64,000 bases of DNA, from contig NC_087383.1 of assembly GCF_963675165.1 (NCBI RefSeq), forward strand, positions 2,634,979 through 2,698,978, read 5' to 3'. This document shows positions 1-11,717 of the stretch, piece by piece (the first letter of the stretch is position 1; the number at the start of each line of letters is the position of its first letter). The DNA comes from Halichondria panicea. Lineage: Eukaryota > Porifera > Demospongiae > Suberitida > Halichondriidae. The notes below the pieces were generated by a model, which saw nothing but the letters and a program-made list of their open reading frames with translations, did not search any database and was not told where the DNA came from. The position numbers and the translations under genes are program-made.

Positions 1-1478
1 GTAGCTGTTACCTCCCCCTCAATGCTTCCATCATCGTTAATTGCTTCCTTTCTGACAACCACTCCCTCCCAACATCCAACCACGGGATATTCACCACAGT
101 TGTCCAGAGCTCTCTCAAGAGATACCTCAAGGAGAAGTTGGGGAAGACCACTCCAGTGGGAGACATCACATCCCCAGACTCACTGCCCTCGGAAATTAGA
201 ACACAGACCGTACAAATGTGTCAACTTGCATATCATGGGATTGAACAAAATAAAGCGACATTTACTGATGGTGATTTGGCTGCTCTTTGCATTCCGAAGG
301 AGATTTCAAACGTTGGATTATTACAAACTGTTCCCAGTATCATTAGCGATGGTGATCTGGTTTACTACTGCTTTCTCCACCTGTCTATTCAAGAGCTACT
401 GGCAGCAATCCACATCTCTCTCATGCCTCCCAAGCAACAAATTTCTGTATTCCAGAAGCTCTTCGGGAATCCTCGATTCAGTGCAGTCTTCCAGTTTTAT
501 GCTGGTATCACCAAACTGAGAACTAGTAGACCAATCCTCAGCTTGCTACCTCGATTCTTGTGTCCAGTTCCAGCCACTGTTTTTGATCTGGTCAGAAAGG
601 TTGTCAAAAATAAGCCGACGATCTTTTTGTTGTCCCTCATCAATTGTTTGTACGAAGCTGAAGACTCGCGACTGTGTGTGTTTGTGGCTAATCTTCTTAA
701 TCACAATCTAGATCTTGATCGCACTACAATGAATCCTATTGACTGCCTCTCTGTTGGATATTTCGTATCAGCTTGTTCCAACACCAGTAATGGATTCACA
801 CTTAGCCTCAACAATTGCTCTATTGGTGACCAAGGCTGCAAATTTCTGGCCCGAGGACTCTCCAAGTGTCCCAACTCTAATAATTATATTCCTACAGCAG
901 GGATACACATTGCCGAGATTATCGAGAACACTAGTTCAATATCTGAATTGGATTTGTCTAATAATGACATTGGTAACAGTGGACTTTGCACACTCTGTGA
1001 GGCCTTCTCAACGAACATATCATTAAAGCGCCTGGACCTGCGCAATTGCTCACTAACAATATCAGACGACAATGGAGCTGCCCTCTATCAACTTCTGAAT
1101 ACAAACAATTCCCTCGTACGTCTTGATTTGTCATTTAACACAGTGACTAGCTGTCGTCACATTGCTGCTGGACTTGCAGTCAATAAGACTCTGAGAACAT
1201 TGGGCTTGGGTGTCTGTGAACTGACTGATCAGAGTATCGAGGAGCTATCAACTGGACTGATCAACAAGATTGAAACACTGCACATATGGGGTAATTACTC
1301 AATAACAGAAGATGGAATGAAGACGCTTGTCAGGCATCTAACCACCCACTGCTCTGAACTGACACTATTGGAGATACCCGGCCACCTACCATCCAGTATC
1401 AAGACAGTATTCAGGGACGCTAACAAAGAGAGGAAGAGAAATGGACTACCCGAGATTGTTGTGCGTAATCTCAATTAA
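1..1478 (+). CDS. NLR-A, 3' part of a NACHT-LRR receptor gene
   Basis: The gene runs in from the left edge; bases 1-2 complete a glycine codon, and 491 residues follow to the TAA at 1476-1478 with no break. It matches NLR-B from B residue ~399 onward: the winged-helix/NACHT-associated helices, then six or so ribonuclease-inhibitor-type leucine-rich repeats (ISELDLSNNDIG, LKRLDLRNC, LVRLDLSFN, LRTLGLGVC). NLR proteins sense intracellular danger signals through the LRRs and oligomerise through NACHT. The DEATH-like and Walker A parts lie outside the window. Compared with NLR-B and NLR-D the framework is almost unchanged while the exposed LRR beta-strand residues differ. An IQGAP-like last exon starts 452 bp downstream on the other strand. 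It may be functional or 5'-truncated; the window cannot tell. Confidence 0.88.
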   Translation, partial: SCYLPLNASIIVNCFLSDNHSLPTSNHGIFTTVVQSSLKRYLKEKLGKTTPVGDITSPDSLPSEIRTQTVQMCQLAYHGIEQNKATFTDGDLAALCIPKEISNVGLLQTVPSIISDGDLVYYCFLHLSIQELLAAIHISLMPPKQQISVFQKLFGNPRFSAVFQFYAGITKLRTSRPILSLLPRFLCPVPATVFDLVRKVVKNKPTIFLLSLINCLYEAEDSRLCVFVANLLNHNLDLDRTTMNPIDCLSVGYFVSACSNTSNGFTLSLNNCSIGDQGCKFLARGLSKCPNSNNYIPTAGIHIAEIIENTSSISELDLSNNDIGNSGLCTLCEAFSTNISLKRLDLRNCSLTISDDNGAALYQLLNTNNSLVRLDLSFNTVTSCRHIAAGLAVNKTLRTLGLGVCELTDQSIEELSTGLINKIETLHIWGNYSITEDGMKTLVRHLTTHCSELTLLEIPGHLPSSIKTVFRDANKERKRNGLPEIVVRNLN

Positions 1479-1929
1479 TAATTGATTGATTATTAATTGA
1501 GATTGATTGATATTCATACAGTTTTGACAATTGATTTTAATTAATTCTGCCATAATGCATTCAATGCATGACAATTTAAATGCATAGAGAAAAGCAGTGA
1601 AGTATTATATACTAGTATATATAATTATGTTAGACACTATTAAAACAAATGTTGTTAATTAATTACAACTTGTCAATAGCACAGCGATAACAAGGGCTTC
1701 TCCTTGAACAACACACAGACACACACACACACACAGTCAGCTTTACCGTATCCCTCGTGCGGCTACGCCTCGAGGCATAACAAGGGCTTCTCCTGGTAAT
1801 AATGATAAATGCTCACATGCACAGTAAATTGTCAATGAACACATGCAAGCAATTTGCTAGTGAAAATCCAATTTAACGCTCTGATGCCTTTTGTTCATAT
1901 AATTATGAGGAAGATGAGCAAATTAACGT
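1479..1929. other. intergenic spacer 3' of NLR-A
   Basis: AT-rich DNA built from TTAATTGATTGATTATT-type runs, a short (CA)n stretch and one copy of the dispersed motif at 1737-1782. The same spacer follows NLR-B, C1 and C2. No open reading frame or RNA gene is evident. Confidence 0.6.
1737..1782. repeat. dispersed motif following (CA)n
   Basis: A motif containing CCCTCGTGCGGCTACGCC and ending GAGGCATAA sits directly after a CA microsatellite. It recurs near 20108, 20190, 20278, 23128, 27597, 34537 and 46482, usually again after (CA)n, and a diverged form lies near 51400. It looks like the end of a short dispersed repeat; no tRNA-like promoter boxes were recognised. Confidence 0.5.
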
Positions 1930-2850
1930 TCACTTTAGCCCTCCCAAACATCTTCTAAACATCTTCATGATTGCCAGGCCCTCGTATTGCAGCTGAAGGA
2001 GGTCCTGTGTGGGGAGAAGAGAGGGCAGTGAAACACTTCAACTGGTATAAGACAAAGAATGCATGTATTCTACATAACACAAAATCATATTAGTACTCCC
2101 TTTATTGCTCCCCTCACCTGGAAGATCAGCTCCACCTTCTCTATCTGCCTGCCCAGGAAACGACCAGACACCTCAAACTTGCTCACATCCACTGACGTCA
2201 TCTTAAACACAACATTTCTGAACCTGGGGGAGTGTTAACATAGCGCTCAACGTTACACATAGAGGCATAAAATAAGTCAATAGCCTCACACTGAAATAGA
2301 TTAGTAGTAGAATCTGGACAAAGTACGTACAAGAGCAATAATATTAAGAGCAGATGTCGATGATTATCATGTTGTTTGATCATAGTAGAGGGATTCCCAG
2401 AATAGTACATCAATGACAAGAGACATACGAAGCTCTTAACATCAATACCGTGACACACCAATGTACGCAGGAATTGAAAGCATAATTATATTCTATTTAG
2501 TATATAGACAGCCCGTATTAAAGATCTAAGCACACAACACAAGTATGTTAGTATCTGCTATGCACTCTCCAGTACGTATGTGGAGACTTACAGAATGGGT
2601 GGGGCATATCTCCATGGACACTGATGCAGATGATTTGTTTGATCACGTCAGAGTACGCGTCAATACCCAGCTATCTCTCCGGGGAGTCCACTGTCGATGC
2701 CCACAGGAAGAACCCTCTGGGGGGGGAACAGTGAGAGTCATATTATGATTCAGTTCCGGGAATAAATGTCATAGAAAGTCACTAATTGACTCACATTTTT
2801 TCCAGCCGAGGCAAATGGAGCACAGCTATAGGTTACGTCTCTGTGGGGCA
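1930..2850 (-). pseudogene. IQGAP: IQGAP-like 3' end, copy 1
   Basis: Exons read on the minus strand. The last exon (1930-2004) encodes DLLQLQYEGLAIMKMF, the hallmark end of the RasGAP C-terminal (RGCT) domain of IQGAP scaffold proteins, but a short tandem duplication then shifts frame to an early stop. The penultimate exon (2118-2223) is intact with GT-AG borders and reads FRNVVFKMTSVDVSKFEVSG, matching the IQGAP segment before it. The exon at 2592-2716 is the GAP-domain exon (TVDSPER, stop, LGIDAYSDV) and carries an in-frame TAG. A degenerate remnant of the GSIAK exon lies near 2790-2845. IQGAPs bind Cdc42/Rac and actin. As a gene this copy is dead. Confidence 0.7.
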
Positions 2851-3147
2851 TGGAAAAATTGATTTACTGAAATTGTGTATCAGGTTTTAAGCAACTAATA
2901 AGGATTATCACTTATTGAGCGCACAATTCCCCGCCCACACACACCTGGTCAGTAGACAGCTGATTGCCCATCCACAACATTGAAGGATTTTATCGCAGCT
3001 ATGTACTTCATTGTACAGCTGCAAGGGGAGTGACGTGTGATACAGTGTGATTCAATGAAAGTCAGTACAACACAGTTAGTGTATGTTTACCAAAGAGGTA
3101 CATGAGATTGTTCTGACAAATCATTCTTGTACTCTCTAATACACTAA

Positions 3148-3319
3148 CAGGGTTTCATCTAGGATAACAAGTTGGGGGGGGGATTTGGGAGTGCGTAAGC
3201 GCAAGTGTTTGGCTATGCCCACTTAAAAAAAGTTGATTTAATACTAATGTGATGATGTCATTATTTTACAAGATTTGGGGGGGGGGGAAGAACCACCCCC
3301 CCTACTAGATGAAACCCTG
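3148..3319. mobile_element. 172-bp MITE with CAGGG termini
   Basis: Ends are inverted copies of CAGGGTTTCATCTAG; ACTAA flanks both sides (3143-3147 and 3320-3324) as a possible 5-bp target duplication. The interior holds G- and C-runs. A sister copy is at 35948-36117, and damaged copies lacking the right end occur near 21659, 28590 and 43760. No coding capacity. Confidence 0.6.
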
Positions 3320-3494
3320 ACTAACTGATACAGTACCAAAGATGCAACCTTTTACATGGCAAAATTAAAAACGGCCATTGTCAAAGTAATGTAGACGCAA
3401 TCGGCATCATGTATAAATTGTGTATTTGGCCTGGCCTAAGCCATATTCAGTACATACTATATAGCAGGTCATTTTCGTAGGTTATAACATTCGA

Positions 3495-3860
3495 AACAAA
3501 CAACGTCTACACACAGTAAGTGCAGTAGTAGTAGATCTAAGAGGTAGTCTAATGCTCAAGAATGATGGAACATCTTATATACATATAGTAGTCATCTGCA
3601 GAATTGTGTAGAGGAGATGTTTCACCATCTTTGAGCATTAGTTTACCTCTTAGATCTACTACTACTGCACTGCACTATACTGCACTTACTGTGTATATAG
3701 CTAGTAGGTATCTTCAAGACCAGCTAGCTCACTGACAGTTGACAAACTAATGCTCAAAGATGGTGGAACATCTCTACACAATTCTACTACTACTGCATGC
3801 ACTTACTGTGTATATAGTAGGTATCTTCAAGACCAGCTAGCTCACTGATAGTTGACAAAC
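3495..3860. repeat. clustered inverted repeats (AGATCTACTACTAC motif)
   Basis: A ~60-bp sequence around AGTAGTAGTAGATCTAAGAGG at ~3513-3575 returns inverted at ~3630-3690, and a third partial copy follows at ~3740-3860 with CTTCAAGACCAGCTAGCTCACTGA twice in direct orientation. Same arrangement near 36300-36655. No gene; probably a rearranged hairpin element. Confidence 0.5.
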
Positions 3861-3965
3861 ACTCTCTGGGACAAAAACCATTGTGTAGCTCTTACTTCAA
3901 TATTTTACAAACTTCCTTTATTTAGAATAATAGCGCATGCATTGCAGAATGCAGAGGCTGCAAAA

Positions 3966-5436
3966 TATGGTGGGCCGTTTGTTTCAAAATTCAAATGTTA
4001 CATTTTCATTCAAATCACAATACATTCATTCAAGATGTGCAATTTTAATTCAAGAGCATTCAAGATTATTCATTCAAGATTCAAGATTTTGATGGATGCA
4101 TAAACATGCATAATTTCAGATGACTTTAGCCACACTTTGTGGTTTTATTGCATGGTGTAGTTGTTTTAATTAACAGGAAATGGGGTTCACAATAATCAAC
4201 TCCCTCCCTCAGTAGTGGTAAGGTGATTCCCAAACCAGAAACATGACATTGATTGACGAAAATTAACAAGAGGTCAGGGGTTCGTTGCCGACCTTCGAGT
4301 TTTGAGCATTAAGCAAAGGACATCTTATAAATGTTGTGTTTTAATGACTGTATATGCATGCATGGCATGCATATCTTGAATAATTATTGTCGACTTGAAT
4401 GCATTAAAATCTTGAATGACAATTGCATGGTCTTGAATGGTCAGTGGATCTTTGGATCAATTTAAATTTATTTTGGGCAGAATTTCAAATCGATAGAAAT
4501 TTATGTATTTTTTGATTTTGAATATTTTGAAACTGCAAGAGTACATGCAAATGAGTGCATTCTATTTTCAATTCTTGAGGTCCTGAGTTTCGTGCAGAAA
4601 AAAGCAGTTTCATATTTTGCACCCACAGGGGTTAGCTTATAATGACCTTTGTACTCTAAGAAGCTGTGCACTTTATAGTCTGTTATAAAATCAGTATTAT
4701 GTGCACCTAGCTTGTATGCGTACAGGTTATGTTAACAGTTGTATCCCACCCTGATTGACAATGACAATTACACCCCCTGTCTGTATAGGTGTTCCAAGTA
4801 CCATGGCCAATAGATGAGTGTTCCCAGCATACAGACGGTACTATACATATAATCATACAGTTGTTCGATTGCACACACACACACACAATAATATCATAAT
4901 TTAATTGATCCTTCAACATTGAAATGTTTAATAATATTAATTATGTACAGTTAAGGAAGTACATTATTATATTATACATAGCAGAGTCGTGCAGTTGGCT
5001 AGCCTCGAGGAAGTGATTGGGATATCAAGGCTAGCAGTTGGCAAGGTTATATTCTGGCTATATTTAGCATTGCATTGGAGCATGGCTTCTCAAGAGTACA
5101 AAGGTCATTTTAAGCAAACCCTGTGGATGCTATAAGCGCTAGTGATGGTCAAAAATTGAAAATGCTTTTTCTGCACGAAACTCAGGACCAATTCTTCCTC
5201 AAGAAATTAAAAGTAGAATGCACTCATTTGCATGTACTCTTGCAGTTTCAAAATATTCAAAATCAAAAAATATATAAATTTCTATCGATTTGAAATTCTG
5301 CCCAAAACAAATTTAAATTGATCCAAAGATCCACTGACCTTGAATGAATACTGTATATGCATCTTGAATGAATGTATTGTAATCTGAATGAAAATATAAC
5401 ATTAATTTTGAATTTTGAAACAAACGGCCCACCATA
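3966..5436. mobile_element. 1.47-kb fold-back element with long inverted arms
   Basis: The outer ends are inverted copies of TATGGTGGGCCGTTTGTTTC. Further inverted matches follow inward: the attcaagat-rich stretch (3980-4090 against 5351-5420), the GATCAATTTAAATTT block (4453-4607 against 5165-5340) and the CCCACAGGGGTT/AACCCTGTGG region. No transposase is visible. The element recurs at 36764-38243 in the sister flank, so it was there before that duplication. Confidence 0.65.
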
Positions 5437-5736
5437 CACCATAGCAAAAACACATTGATTTTACAATGTAAAAGGGTGGGCCAGCTCAGCACAATTCAAA
5501 TAGCAATCAAAATTCCAGGCTCTTAAACGAATAGGACTATTATAATATCATTCAATGACAATTTAGAGAAAAGTAGCGAAGTACATAGTATGTTAGAACA
5601 TTAGGTCGTTAATTAATCAATTGCAACGTGTCAATAGTACATGCAGATGATATAAATAATTGAAGAATGCTCACATGCAATTGTCAATGAATACATGCAA
5701 TTTGTTAATGAAATACAATTTAACACTCTGAGGATT

Positions 5737-7397
5737 TTAAAAGTTCATGAGGAAGATGAGCAGATTAACATTCACTTTGGCCCTCCCAAACATCTTCATG
5801 ATTGCCAGGCCCTCGTATTGCAGCTGAAGGAGGTCCTGTGTGGGGAGAAGAGAGGGAAGTGAAACACTTCAACTGGTGTATAAGACAAAGAATGCATGTA
5901 TTTGTAAGACAAATGAATACATGTACTTACATACACCGTACAAGCATACCAACACTATACCTGACACAAGGCAGTAAACTTCTTGAACACTTTACGTACC
6001 TACCATCTACCTGTACACACACCCTCACCTGGAGGACCAGCTCCACCTTCTCTATCTGCCTGATGTGATCTCAAACACAACATTTCCGAATCTGAACCTG
6101 GGCGAGTAAGAAATAATGTTCACATAATTATAGCATAACTTTGCATAAGATCAAGGTCGTAGCAAGAGGTCAGGCTGGTCAGATTTTGGCCTAACCACTT
6201 TTTGCAGCTGGGTATAGTAATGGTCGTAAATATTGTAAGTGATAATGCGCATGCTGTTTTGGTGAGGAAAAGTGATGGCCTTTTTCTTAGGTAAAAAATT
6301 CACCACTGGATGCAAAAGTTCCAATAGTACAAAAACAGTTGACCTTTAATTGTAAGTTGGCCTGACCACTTTAAAGTTGCTTGCTATGCCCCTCCATGAA
6401 GATTGGGGCATAAAAATAAGTTAATATGTGACAGGCTCTGGGAAAACCAGACTATTGGAGCAGAATTTAGTATTGAGCTACAGCTAAATTTATGCCTACA
6501 GTATAAAATCTCAAGTTATTGGTGTATAAGTATCTACGGTCCTTCTACTACCTCTCTGTAAAATCTGATGCTCTAAATCCAACTCTTTCCATCGAAACGC
6601 TTTGTCTAAACTTTCGCTATTACCCCTAATTGAGCAATCTTTGAGAGCCGTTTTTCTCGATACATGTACTATATTTACGGCTTCGAGTTTCTAACGCGCA
6701 TAACTCGGGTATGAAACTAGGTATGTGAACACTAAGCATATCATTGTGTAGGCGATGCTCTGCTCTATCATTTGGTACATTAATCACAAAAATTTTAGTC
6801 TGCTCCAATAGTCTGGTTTTCCCAGAGCCTGTCACATATAGCCTCACACTGGAGGAATTGTTAGAGTCTAGATTAGTAGTAGAGTCTGAGCTTCAGTCAA
6901 ACAGTGGACAAAGTACGTACCAGAGCAATTAATGGCACATGTGATGATTATCATGTTGTTTAATAGAAGTATGCTAGTATAACGGCTACTCAAGTATACG
7001 GAGACTCACAGAGTGGGTGGAGCATATCTCCATGAACGCTGATGTATGGATGATTGGCTTGGTCACATCAGAGTACTTGTTGATACCCAGCCTTCTGTCC
7101 AGGGGGTCCACTGTCGATGCTCGCAAGAACTCTCTGTGGGGGGTACAATGAGTGTATGTATATTCATACCCTCTGCATGGCAACGAAAATAGCTAATTTG
7201 CAATTTAGATCATACGATACTTTAGTAGAAGGTAGAAACACACATGACCATCATCACATGACCATCATTCGTACATACACACTTTCAACTATTTGACCAC
7301 AAATTCAGTTCTGGTAATCACATTTCTTACTTGATTTCTTGAAGGCTTCCTGAGTGTACGGGTTCATTACTGACAGGGCAGCACTCTCAGCCTCAAA
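5737..7397 (-). pseudogene. IQGAP: IQGAP-like 3' end, copy 2
   Basis: The last exon (5737-5835) is open to its own stop and reads DLLQLQYEGLAIMKMFGRAK then VNVNLLIFLMNF, very close to the end of IQGAP proteins. The penultimate exon (about 6017-6096) has lost its middle (FGNVVFEITS joined out of frame to QIEKVELVLQ). The GAP-domain exon (7010-7133, 124 nt) is open: REFLRASTVDPLDRRLG, then INKYSDVTKPIIHTSAFMEI, aligning with the EYSDLVTLTKPVIYIS region of IQGAP. The upstream exon 7331-7397 reads FEAESAALSVMNPYTQEAF, the segment known as HLSIINEYL in IQGAPs. Good splice sites remain on three exons, yet the deleted exon makes a functional RGCT domain unlikely. Confidence 0.68.
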
Positions 7398-7627
7398 CTG
7401 TGCAAAGGAACAGGAAAAACACGATAAACTCTTAAACCAACAGATATAACCAGACAATAATCATGGAAAGTTAATAATTTTCTGCTGATTTGGCGTTTTT
7501 TACCAACAAATAATTATCTAGTCCAGTACTAGTTTAATGTACATAGATGCAGTGCATAATGTAGGCCATAATCTGTACAGGTATACTGTACCACTTTTAT
7601 CACCTGTTGTTCGTAGCACTCAAATAT

Positions 7628-9418
7628 CTACCCCATCGGCACACTGCTCTGCTCCAACTCCTCACAGCGATCCAGTGCCTTCTTGAGCTCTTCCTCCATC
7701 ACAAGTCTCTCTTGCACAGCAGACTGGGTAATAGATTGCATGGTGGTCATGTACACACACACAGGTATACAGATACAACCATCACAGCATCGTGGTAGTG
7801 GTACAGTAGTTATATAATTGCAGGTACATGTATTAATGAAAGCACCGCGGGTGCTGATGCCTCGGTGAAGGTGCAAAGCTACATAACATAAAGCTACACA
7901 CATTATCATGATGAATATTTTTGCATTTTTGCTGCATGCAAACTCAAATTGCATGGTGGTCGATCATGTACACACACACACACAGGTAATACAACCACCA
8001 TGTGGTAGTGGTACAGCTGTTTGCTCACTGCATTACCACAAAACAACAAAATACCATACAATGTTGCTATGCAAACAACATGTGGTCCTAAGCAATGATG
8101 GCTTCTAGCACTTGTAGGTACTTTTTGAGAGTTACAAAAATGGCTAATCTGCGAGACCCTCAAAAATTACCCACTATAAGGTGGCATCAATATTAACTGA
8201 TACAGTACCAGAAATGCAACTTTTATATGGGGAAAAAAAAAAGGACAATAGTCTCTAGACACAATCGGCATCATGTATTGTGTATTTTGCCTAAGCCATA
8301 ATCAGTATAGCAGGTCATTTTCGTGGGATAAAAAATCCGAGACAAAAACGTAGGCGTGGTGCAGCAGTGATTTTGTGTGTAAAAATTCCCTTTGCTTCAC
8401 TGCATTGCATGCGTTCCGGTCAACCATGCCTACGTTTTCGTGAGTGATAAATATTCGTCAAGGTTTAGCTTGCCCACGGAAACTCTACCCAGGACGCTAT
8501 ACGTACGGTACGGTATACTGTACCACTGTATCACCTGTTTCAAGTATACTCTTCCTTCTCACGTTACTTTGTAGCACTCGAATATGTCCACCCCGTCCAC
8601 TGCTCTGCTCCAACTCCTTACAGCGATCTAGTGCCTTCTTGAGCTCTTCCTTCATCACAAGTCTCTCTTGCACAGCAGACTGGGTAATAGATTGCATGGT
8701 GGTCATGTACACACACACAGGTATACAGATACAACCATCACAACATCGTGGTAGTGGTACAGTAGTAATAAAGGTACAGTAGACTCTCGCTATTCCGACT
8801 CTCTGAAGTATGGCCTGAAATGTGGCCAACTCGCTATTCTGTATACCTGCTGCCCCAAACTAGTAATTTTATACATAATTATACATTTTGGGTGTGGTTT
8901 AGCAGAAAAACTGTGTGTGGGGGGAGTGGTTGGGGTGTACAATGAGAGGTAGGAAGCGGGATGCTCATGAACACTACAATGAAAGTTATAAAAAGGTAAA
9001 CCGTTTTGTGAGCAAACACAGCTGTGGGATTACATTGTAATAGAGAGGAAATGATTCATTTATTATCCTCGAGACAAAACCGCAAAATCAGTCATTAATA
9101 TTCGAGGTAGGTTGATTTTAAGCCGCGGCTATTTTCTGAAATGCAAACTACCGCGCTCTTCTGGCCAAGTTGCACTGTCCCAAGGGTGGCCGGATTAACG
9201 AGAGTCTACTGTACATGTATTAATTATACAGTATTCACCGAGTGCATACATGTACATGCTAAACTCACATCTGCCTTGCTGTTGGCCAGTTCCAATTCTC
9301 TCACCAGCTCAGCCATGACACCTGGGTCCATGATTTGAGACCTCTCGAGCAGCTTCTCCTCCAACTTCCTCAGCAGGTTATCCTCTAGACATTGAATGGT
9401 CTCACTCTTCTCCTCAAC
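7628..9418 (-). pseudogene. coiled-coil gene exons, copy 1 (unidentified gene)
   Basis: Three minus-strand exons with charged heptad-like sequence. The exon at 9269-9418 is exactly 50 codons, phase 0, with AG and GT borders: VEEKSETIQCLEDNLL, then ERSQIMDPGVMAELVREL. Two related exons end at acceptors after 8679 and 7723 and read SAVQERLVMEEELKKALDRC; they lie on ~951-bp repeats, so this exon is duplicated. The gene was not recognised. The segments are typical of long cytoskeletal or centrosomal coiled-coil proteins, but that is only a guess. No start or full-length frame is present, so these are treated as gene fragments. Confidence 0.5.
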
Positions 9419-9783
9419 CTGACAAGGGAACATCAATAAGTTGCTGCCAGGTGGAGAATACTCGACATACAATAGTGACGTGCATGTACAGTCAACTACT
9501 GAAAATCTGGCAATGAAATTTAACGGTATTCTCCCACTTTGATATAAAGGTCAGCTTAAAGTTGGACTGTAGGTTAGGTATTAAATAGGCATCTGCTATC
9601 AGGGTTGTTGCAATAACTATTATAAAGAGATAGTAGCGTACGTGTAATCACACAGTACACCATCAGATCGGCTATTCAGAGCATAGATCATACAGTATAT
9701 ACATGATCAATTGCTAAATGCTCTGAAATGCAGCTCACTAGCAAAAAAGTAATACCTAGCAAATAGTACATCTATATCCCCCC

Positions 9784-10150
9784 CTCCACTGATAGCATTC
9801 ACTAGTCTGTTGACAGGAGGTGGGGTTATTCACAGCATTGCAATGTTATTATGGGGCGAAATAAGACATCACTAACGTTTATTCATCCATTCAGAGCATG
9901 AACAAAGTAAGGTTGTTCCACCCCCCCCCCCTCCACTGATAGCATTCACTAGTCTGTTGACAGGAGGTGGGGTTATTCACAGCATTGCAATGATATTATG
10001 GGGCGAAATAAGACATCAATAACGTTTATTCATCCATTCAGAGCATGAACAAAGTAAGGTTGTCCACCCCCCCCTCCACTGATAGCATTCACTAGTCTGT
10101 TGACAGGAGGTGGGGTTATTCACAGCATTGCTTATAATTATTATGGGGCG
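9784..10150. repeat. ~145-bp tandem repeat, 3 copies
   Basis: Units starting CTCCACTGATAGCATTCACT begin at 9784, 9931 and 10074 (spacing 147 and 143). Each carries a C-run, GGGCGAAATAAG and a TTTATTCATCCATTCA stretch. The matching flank at 63029 has four units. Confidence 0.85.
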
Positions 10151-10976
10151 AAATAAGAAAAGCCTTTGCTGTGATCCATGACAAATGCCGAGTGCATAAT
10201 GTGCCAAAAGCAAAGAATTGTAGCTACAGAAAGAGTCATATAACACAGATAGGACCAAGAGGAAGAGTACGCTACTCCAATAGACTGTACACAGGAGGCA
10301 AACTCACTATTGCATGTAACCACAGCCACTTGAGATACAACAATAACAATAACAATGCTGATAAGAAAAAGCAATTAGTGGTAATCATCACTAACGTTTT
10401 TATTCATCCATTCATAGCATGAACAAAGTAAGGTTGTTCCACCCCCCTCTCCCCCTCTCCCAAAAAAAAACAAGCGCATGCAGCTGCATGCGAGCTAGAT
10501 AAGTTTAATAGAACAGTGTGCAATTATTCAGTTGCACTAGCTATCTAAAACTAGCTACTCAAAGCTATCTAACTAATCTAATCATCACTAACGGTTATTC
10601 ATCCATTCATGTTTATTCATCCATTTATCGCAGATTAATTTTAACAGTTTATACAACAGCTATGTGGTTGTGATGTAGGTTAGACAGAATGCTTACTACG
10701 GTTAGTGGGAGTTGCATACTCTTCCTAATGAACTTCTCATTATAGTCGTTTTTACGCACAATTTAGTTTGCTAGACTATAATAATGCAAATGAGTTCTTT
10801 TTGTGCTATTATAGAGCAGCATCAATATTCGGGCCCATCAACTATCTCGTATAGAGAGCAGATTGAGAAGTTGTCCTCCACCGACAATACTCGTTGTAAG
10901 GGCTAAACAACAAAGCTTAATACGAAAGTTTAATTAAACTGCGTTGTCCTATATATATCAATAGATCGGTTAGAGT
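10151..10976. other. gene-free AT-rich stretch
   Basis: Contains further ATTCATCCATTCA copies, poly-C/poly-A runs and a short inverted pair near 10730-10800. Small open frames on both strands show no recognisable domain. The first ~350 bases are repeated near 63545-64000. Confidence 0.6.
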
Positions 10977-11717
10977 AATAAAACAGTAATCTTGTACAGC
11001 TAAGGTCCTAGACTTCATCACATAATTGTTCAATGGTTTAGGTATCCTGACCATCCCTTTACATATGTTCACAGTGGCTATAATTCATGATTTACTGGTT
11101 TTTAGGTACACTTTTGGTTAGAGTAATATCTTCTGAAAATATGATAAGCTTAGCTTTAAAAGTTCTCTGGTAAGTTTACAAATAAAAGGGCTACATTTTA
11201 ATACCAAGAACATCCTCTATGCTTATTCCATTGTTCAGATATCACTGAAAAACTACATATTCTACTATTTTCTACCGTTTTGATGACATCACAAGCTGCT
11301 AACCACAAATCGATGACACTCTTATTAACCACATAAGTGGGCGTACAGTAACTGTACGCCCACTCTTAATTAAGTGTGTGGTTGATTAAAGCGGCATTGG
11401 TTTGTGGTTTGCAGCTGCTGATGTCATCAAAACAGTAGTAGCTTATCTCAGCAAATGGAATAAGCATATAGGATGTTCTTGGTATCAAAATGTAGCCTAT
11501 TTATCTGTAAACTTACTACAAAAATTTGAAAGCTAAGCTATTAATTTTTCAGAAGTTATTACTCTAACCAAAAGTGTACCTGAAAACCAGTAAATCATGA
11601 ATTATAAACACTGTGAACATTTGGAAGACCCATAAAGGGATGGTCAGGATACCTAAACCATTGAACAATTATGTGATGAAGTCTAGGACTTTAGCTGTAC
11701 AAGATTACTGTTTTATT
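10977..11717. mobile_element. 741-bp near-perfect palindrome
   Basis: The ends are exact inverted copies of AATAAAACAGTAATCTTGTA. The two arms, each about 350 bp, match in reverse complement through GTTCAATGGTTTAGGTATCC, TTTTGGTTAGAGTAAT and GGCGTACAGT, and meet at ~11350. No coding frame. It resembles a fold-back or long MITE; no target duplication was seen. Confidence 0.75.

Noticed and set aside
138-1478. Start of NLR-A at a TTG at 138
   Set aside because: The frame continues upstream to base 1 and matches NLR-B; there is no ATG, so the gene simply enters from the left.
1737-1782. tRNA-derived SINE
   Set aside because: No A/B box pair or cloverleaf could be made out around the motif.
2198-2461. 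87-residue minus-strand frame (repeated at 28053 and 34998)
   Set aside because: It starts near the IQGAP exon border and runs through intron; conservation reflects block duplication, not coding.
7908-8163. Open frames around the CATGTACACACACACACA region, repeated at 60190 and 61150
   Set aside because: They overlap on both strands inside a dispersed repeat and lack domain or splice support.
9784-10150. CRISPR-like array
   Set aside because: Units are ~145 bp and repeated as a whole with no unique spacers, in a eukaryotic context.
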